Assembly: GCA_039808665.1 (NCBI GenBank)
Contig: JBDHTO010000041.1
Coordinates: 1-9,998, forward strand
Source of the DNA: JBDHTO01 sp039808665
GTDB lineage: Bacteria; Pseudomonadota; Alphaproteobacteria; Paracaedibacterales; JAKBAR01
Length of the DNA: 9,998 bases
Reading direction: 5' to 3'
Shown: positions 6,886 to 9,998 of the stretch, one piece after another
Position numbering within the stretch: position 1 is the stretch's first letter
Layout: each line of letters begins with the position of its first letter
Made by a program: the position numbers and the translations under genes
Notes under the pieces: model-generated
The model's input: only the letters and a program-made list of their open reading frames with translations
Told to the model about the DNA's origin: nothing
Database searches by the model: none

Positions 6886-8526
6886 TCACTTCTTTGGCAT
6901 CATTTTATCCAAAAGCCCCTTATCTGTTTTCACCTCAGCTTTAGATTCAGGCGCTTTGATATCCTCTGCTTTCCAGATAAAGTTCTCCAAATCAAAACGA
7001 TAGGATTTTGGTGCATCAAAACCACCTTCGTACTTCACAATTGCCATACGCTCTTGCCTATCTGCGGATGAAAACATACCCAAACCAACCATCCCCTGAT
7101 AATCAATGTACTTGAGGGTGAACTCTTTTTTACTGGAAAGGGTCGGAATTACTTTGATCAACTCGTCTAGGTTCTTTAACGGGTGTCCATCAAGCTCAGT
7201 AATCCTCAAAATGCGCGTATCTACAAAAAAGCTCGGAAGCCCTTCACCAATCACAGATCGTAGAGGAGATGTTGGACCCGCGCCAAGGGCAAACACACCC
7301 TCCCCGTCAAATCCAAGGAAAAACCTCACAAATTCGTTATTCCCAACCCATGTGGCATCTGCGAAAGTGATCATATGCTGGGCATACCGAAGAGACAGCG
7401 GATAACTCGAAACGCTCACATCCACAAGTTTTCCACCACGGTATACTTTCATGGAGAGTGGTTTTTCTCCCGATTCATTAATCATTCTATCAAATTCATA
7501 AAGATTCGGACCGATGAGCTTGCCTCCCACTTCCCACAGGATATCCCCTGCTTGGAATGATTTTTGCGCCCCCGTTCCCATTAATCTGGAGTTGATAAAG
7601 GGTATTTTGTTATTTGAATCCGGAAACTGTGCATGATATTTCTTTACAGCCTCTTCTGGTAGCAAACCGGCCTTTTCCACATCCTCCACAGAAACATAAG
7701 TCGGCACAATACCGATGGACCTTCGTTGGGGTAACTTTTTCTCCTTTACGGACGTCAAAGCATCCGTCACATATTGAATCGGAAGTGCCGCCCCGGATGA
7801 AAATTTTCCGCCGTACACAATACCCACCACAATACCTTCATCCGTAAAAACTGGGGATCCACTCGCACCTGGGATCGTAAGGCCAGAGAATTTAAAAGAT
7901 TGTTCCGCAAAGGGGCCAAGATTTTCATAGACGGAGAAAATCGTCCCCTTGAATGTTGAAAACTCATCTTTCCCAGAATTTCCCATGGAATAAATACTAT
8001 CATTAACCCCCACCGGTTTTTTAGAAAGCTCAAGCGCCACAACATCCTTGGGAAATTTTTTAGGATCCACTTTCAAAAAAGCAAAATCATAAAGGGGATC
8101 AAAATAAGCCAAAGAGGCTTCTGTCGTCGTGCCATTTTCAAATTTGATCGTGTATGTGCTCACCGTCAAATCACCCGCCACATGTCGATTTGTCGCGATA
8201 ATGCCATTTTCCTTGTCGATGATAAAACCTGATCCACTCCACGCTGTACGTTTCTCACTTTCTGTAGAGGCATAGGTTTTTACATCAATAACAACGACGC
8301 CCTTCCTTACGAAATCCAAAACACGCTTGCGTTTTGGACTTGATTCATCCTCCACTGCTCCCGCGGGCATGGATGAATCTTGCCCCATCATATTTGGGTC
8401 GGCAGGTATTTTCCCAACATCTTCCGCAGAAATAGGAGTTGCGGGATCCAAATTGACAGAGGTTGCGAAAGCAGAACCTAACAAAAGGAATGTCGCGACA
8501 GAGGTGCGTAAAATTTTTTCAGACAT
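6886..8526 (-). CDS. Periplasmic HtrA/Deg-type serine protease with PDZ domains, Nma111-like
   Basis: The 546-residue protein begins with a signal peptide (MSEKILR, hydrophobic core, cleavage after SAFA at 21) and a Pro/Met/acid-rich linker. The trypsin-like domain has a complete triad: H115 (TNRHV), D147 (PLYDFAFLKVDP) and S222 (GASGSP, not the usual GNSGGP). A first PDZ domain covers about 270-369. A second, divergent PDZ-like module covers about 381-486, with ITELDGHPLKNLDEL. A Lys-rich tail ends the protein. From memory, the segments around D147, the GASGSP serine and the VDG-like second module recall Nma111/PDZ_1 proteins more than DegP/DegQ. The role would be proteolysis or quality control of envelope proteins. 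ATG at 8526 is chosen because AAGG precedes it by 8 nt and the signal peptide starts there; an in-frame TTG at 8553 would add nine polar residues. TfoX_N follows in the same direction. Confidence 0.9.
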   Translation of the reverse strand: MSEKILRTSVATFLLLGSAFATSVNLDPATPISAEDVGKIPADPNMMGQDSSMPAGAVEDESSPKRKRVLDFVRKGVVVIDVKTYASTESEKRTAWSGSGFIIDKENGIIATNRHVAGDLTVSTYTIKFENGTTTEASLAYFDPLYDFAFLKVDPKKFPKDVVALELSKKPVGVNDSIYSMGNSGKDEFSTFKGTIFSVYENLGPFAEQSFKFSGLTIPGASGSPVFTDEGIVVGIVYGGKFSSGAALPIQYVTDALTSVKEKKLPQRRSIGIVPTYVSVEDVEKAGLLPEEAVKKYHAQFPDSNNKIPFINSRLMGTGAQKSFQAGDILWEVGGKLIGPNLYEFDRMINESGEKPLSMKVYRGGKLVDVSVSSYPLSLRYAQHMITFADATWVGNNEFVRFFLGFDGEGVFALGAGPTSPLRSVIGEGLPSFFVDTRILRITELDGHPLKNLDELIKVIPTLSSKKEFTLKYIDYQGMVGLGMFSSADRQERMAIVKYEGGFDAPKSYRFDLENFIWKAEDIKAPESKAEVKTDKGLLDKMMPKK

Positions 8527-8564
8527 AGTTTGTACCTTATGATTGGATGGCAAAATTCAAACCG

Positions 8565-8592
8565 AGTATAGGAGCATCCACCCTTTTTGAAA
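8565..8592 (-). promoter_or_regulatory. Candidate promoter of the protease-TfoX_N unit
   Basis: On the minus strand TTTCAA (8592-8587) and TATACT (8570-8565) are 16 bp apart. The -10 matches five of six positions and the -35 is weak. Transcription would begin near 8558, giving a leader of about 32 nt with the AAGG ribosome-binding site before the ATG at 8526. Confidence 0.4.
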
Positions 8593-8605
8593 AGAGAGTG
8601 AACGA

Positions 8606-8907
8606 TCATAAATGGTACACACCGTACAGCATCCTTAATAGATTCAGATTCTCATTAGAAAAAATAAAGAAAAATCTTGAGAATATCCCTGAAAAGAATC
8701 TTTTATTTGAAACTGCTTCCCCACGTGCAGCGCTTGATGACTTTAACACTTTCCCTTTCGAAGGCGATACGTGCCATAAATAATGTCTAGGGTTTTGCTC
8801 TGGGATTTGGAGTGCGTTGGTAAAAAATCACAATATCCCTGTGAATGTCAATAAAACGGCTAAGGATGTCTGTATTGTAATAAGCAGGTTATACTAAAAG
8901 GTTCAAG
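8606..8907. other. Gene-poor stretch with open frames on both strands, no supportable gene
   Basis: A 78-codon rightward frame (8547-8783) and a leftward frame open from about 8837 to 8606 overlap each other. The rightward one starts within the protease promoter region and has no Shine-Dalgarno, and the leftward one has no suitable start before its last third. Another leftward frame contains a 24-codon ATG reading (MARIAFERES...) ending near 8702, again without a ribosome-binding site. Such multi-frame openness could mark a dispersed repeat or eroded gene. I do not recognise a protein family here. Confidence 0.3.
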
Positions 8908-9197
8908 CTACGCCTTTTTGGCAGGCCTTAAATTAACCTTGTTAACCTTAAACCTGTATTTGATGCCTCTAGCAATCACAGTAATGATGCCTTTTTAAAT
9001 TCATTAAAGACATCATGGAGAAAGATAATCAACTTTCCGCCAAGGGAAAAGGACTTGTGAGGTAGCCATAAATATAGGAGTGGAGGAAGACTCTGAACGT
9101 CATAGTCCTCATATACTAGCCCAAAATAGACCTCTCCTTTCAGGATGTTTTTCATGTGTTGTGATTTTTATAAACGCACTTTTTTCATCACACTCAT
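8908..9197 (-). pseudogene. Short pseudogene: nonsense at codon 10 plus one-base homopolymer deletion
   Basis: AAGGAG (9210-9205) sits 7 nt before ATG (9197), the best ribosome-binding site in this region. The frame reads MSVMKKVRL, then TAA, then continues open for 63 codons (KSQHMKNILKGEVYFGL... to FNEFKK) and stops after ASLL. At the A5 run 8996-8992 restoring one A joins it to a further 27 codons reading GIITVIARGIKYRFKVNKVN and on to LRPAKKA before TAG (8910-8908). The restored product would be 96 residues with a basic C-terminus, and the family is not recognised. Two lesions in a frame that otherwise reads as protein suggest decay. Chance openness or a sequencing error at the homopolymer cannot be excluded. 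Within it, the 59-codon ORF from ATG at 9155 is intact but has no Shine-Dalgarno. Confidence 0.4.
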
Positions 9198-9199
9198 TA

Positions 9200-9228
9200 A
9201 AAATCTCCTTATGAAAGCGGGGGATTTT
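9200..9228 (-). promoter_or_regulatory. Hairpin covering the Shine-Dalgarno of the pseudogene
   Basis: On the minus strand AAAATC (9228-9223) pairs with GATTTT (9205-9200). After one C-A mismatch, CC pairs with GG, so most of the AAGGAG ribosome-binding site is in the stem, with an 11-nt loop. This would dampen translation and could act as a thermosensor or attenuator, but the stem is short and AT-rich and the gene behind it is broken. Confidence 0.2.
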
Positions 9229-9267
9229 AACTCCACCTTAACCATTTTTTGAAAGAATGACGGATGT

Positions 9268-9302
9268 CCACCCAAAATAACGGGTGGGGGTTTGGGGATG
9301 GG
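9268..9302 (+). other. G-rich tract with G-quadruplex potential, overlapping a hairpin
   Basis: Positions 9282-9302 contain four runs of three or more G (GGG, GGGGG, GGGG, GGG) with loops of 1, 3 and 2 nt, satisfying the usual G3+N1-7 pattern. The first G-runs can instead pair with CCACCC (9268-9273) to form a 6-bp stem with loop AAAATAAC. The two structures are mutually exclusive. No T-tract follows in either direction, so it is not a normal terminator. Confidence 0.5.
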
Positions 9303-9388
9303 TGAAAAGCACAAATAAAAAGTTAACAGATTTTTAATATTGAAAAAAATTTAACTTAAATTACAAGCGATCTCTGGAAAAAATAACC

Positions 9389-9664
9389 CAAACTGCACAT
9401 ATCGCTCAGACTGAATGAATCCCTTAACTTGATCAACACCCTATTGGGGAAAACCTGTATCAAATTGGGTGTATATCCTCGAACGACATGCATCACTTAA
9501 AACACATCATATAGGGAAAAGACCTACCTCAAATTAACCACCTCACGCAAACAGAACGTACCTTTTTGACAGAAATCCAGATCAAAACGACATGCATAGC
9601 TCAATAGGATTCATCACGCAAAGTTTCTCTAGCACATCGATACAAACGATCACGCAAACTGCAC
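9389..9664. repeat. Cluster of short dispersed direct repeats
   Basis: Several motifs recur in this 276-nt non-coding patch. AACGACATGCAT occurs at 9482-9493 and 9586-9597. TCACGCAAA occurs at 9543-9551, 9614-9622 and 9650-9658. CAAACTGCAC occurs at 9389-9398 and 9655-9664. A longer imperfect pair, GGGAAAA..CCT...TCAAATT, occurs at 9447-9466 and 9514-9535. ACACCC (9436-9441) can pair with GGGTGT (9467-9472). Spacing is irregular and unit order is not conserved, so it is neither a CRISPR nor a simple tandem array. Confidence 0.4.
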
Positions 9665-9998
9665 CTGATCTATCAGAAAAAAATAGGGTTCAAAAGGAAA
9701 TCTAATTCACAAGAGACGCTTCATCCAAATTGGCCGCATCATATTTTGTTTGGGGAACTTTACTCAACTGGCCCAGATCACCAAAAAAGACACGCACCTA
9801 TAAAAAATTACACTCAACAATATTTCTTACAGGAAACAAGGAAGAAAAAGATTGTTAACCCCCCTCGCATTTTACAAAGAAATCTTTATACTTTTACAAA
9901 GGGCTGTTTTAATGACTAGGTTTTCCTTTTGGCTTCAGAGAAATTTGTCACCTATTTTCAAAGGGAACTCAACTACCTGCGCAATGCAGGCTCCGTTT
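9665..9998. other. Non-coding or decayed right end, no supportable gene
   Basis: No intact gene is evident here. On the minus strand a 31-codon frame (GTG 9797 to TAG 9702) reads like protein (VRVFFGDLGQLSKVP...) but is preceded by an in-frame TAG and has no ribosome-binding site. It could be a remnant of a larger gene. An 18-codon minus-strand reading from ATG 9870 has a hydrophobic core and an LVSC lipobox-like end. At the right edge a plus-strand frame from ATG 9912 (AAAGG 9 nt upstream) and a minus-strand frame ending in TGA at 9935 are both open to the window border, so at most one can be real. Confidence 0.3.

Noticed and set aside
8547..8783. 78-codon plus-strand ORF as a gene
   Set aside because: It lacks a Shine-Dalgarno, overlaps the protease promoter and leader region, and the opposite strand is equally open. 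I cannot support it as a gene.
8932..9060. 43-codon plus-strand open frame ending at 9060
   Set aside because: It has no start codon or ribosome-binding site and is antisense to the pseudogene, which has a strong Shine-Dalgarno.
9389..9664. CRISPR array
   Set aside because: Repeats are 9-12 nt, irregularly spaced and of several kinds; no constant 25-40 nt repeat with uniform spacers, and no cas genes.
9200..9998. Replication origin
   Set aside because: No TTATCCACA-type DnaA boxes were found, and no dnaA, repA, hemE or parAB gene is nearby. Short repeats alone are not enough.
9912..9998. Start of a plus-strand gene running off the window, or end of a minus-strand gene
   Set aside because: Both strands are open to the border over fewer than 30 codons. 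The plus-strand ATG has a fair AAAGG site, but the sequence is too short to decide.

Overview
This window looks like a chromosomal segment of a moderately AT-rich alphaproteobacterium. The evidence is a ppx/gppA-type phosphatase gene followed 9 nt later by rlmE (an arrangement familiar from alphaproteobacteria), a Der GTPase with an NKAE box in its first G domain, a tRNA-Gln with an encoded CCA end, and a TfoX N-terminal-domain protein. The secreted Sel1-type and RTX proteins and the decayed, gene-poor right end would suit a host-associated lineage. That lineage guess is inference; no taxonomic marker such as rRNA is present.

Left part (1-3660). der (EngA, ribosome assembly) has its own promoter-like sequence and runs rightwards. 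A hairpin between der and the next gene is best read as the terminator of the leftward gene. That gene encodes an exported protein with three degenerate Sel1/TPR-like repeats. It is divergent from a rightward gene for an RTX calcium-binding protein (seven GND...GG...GD blocks and a type I secretion-type C-terminus). Their 155-nt intergenic region carries a perfect 7+7 bp dyad that could be an operator. A strong inverted repeat separates the RTX gene from the convergent rlmE.

Middle (3660-6570). ppx/gppA-rlmE form a leftward two-gene unit linking (p)ppGpp/polyphosphate metabolism with 23S rRNA 2'-O-methylation. They are divergent from tRNA-Gln(CTG). Only 28 nt after the tRNA begins a gene for a WecA/MraY-superfamily polyprenyl-phosphate sugar-1-phosphate transferase, expected to start synthesis of a cell-surface glycan. 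tRNA and mRNA may share a transcript.

Right part (6559-8600). A leftward pair encodes a periplasmic HtrA-type serine protease and a small TfoX_N protein. The TfoX_N gene's Shine-Dalgarno lies in the 15-nt gap next to the protease stop codon, and its 3' end overlaps the sugar transferase gene by 11 bp. The protease resembles one half of the eukaryotic Nma111-type tandem Deg protease rather than canonical DegP (from memory).

Far right (8600-9998). About 1.4 kb has no convincing intact gene. It holds a short leftward pseudogene with a perfect Shine-Dalgarno but a stop at codon 10 and a one-base homopolymer deletion, a G-quadruplex-capable G-rich tract beside a hairpin, and a patch of scattered short repeats. 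It reads as decayed sequence, possibly with regulatory content. No complete novel defence or mobile system is visible in this window.
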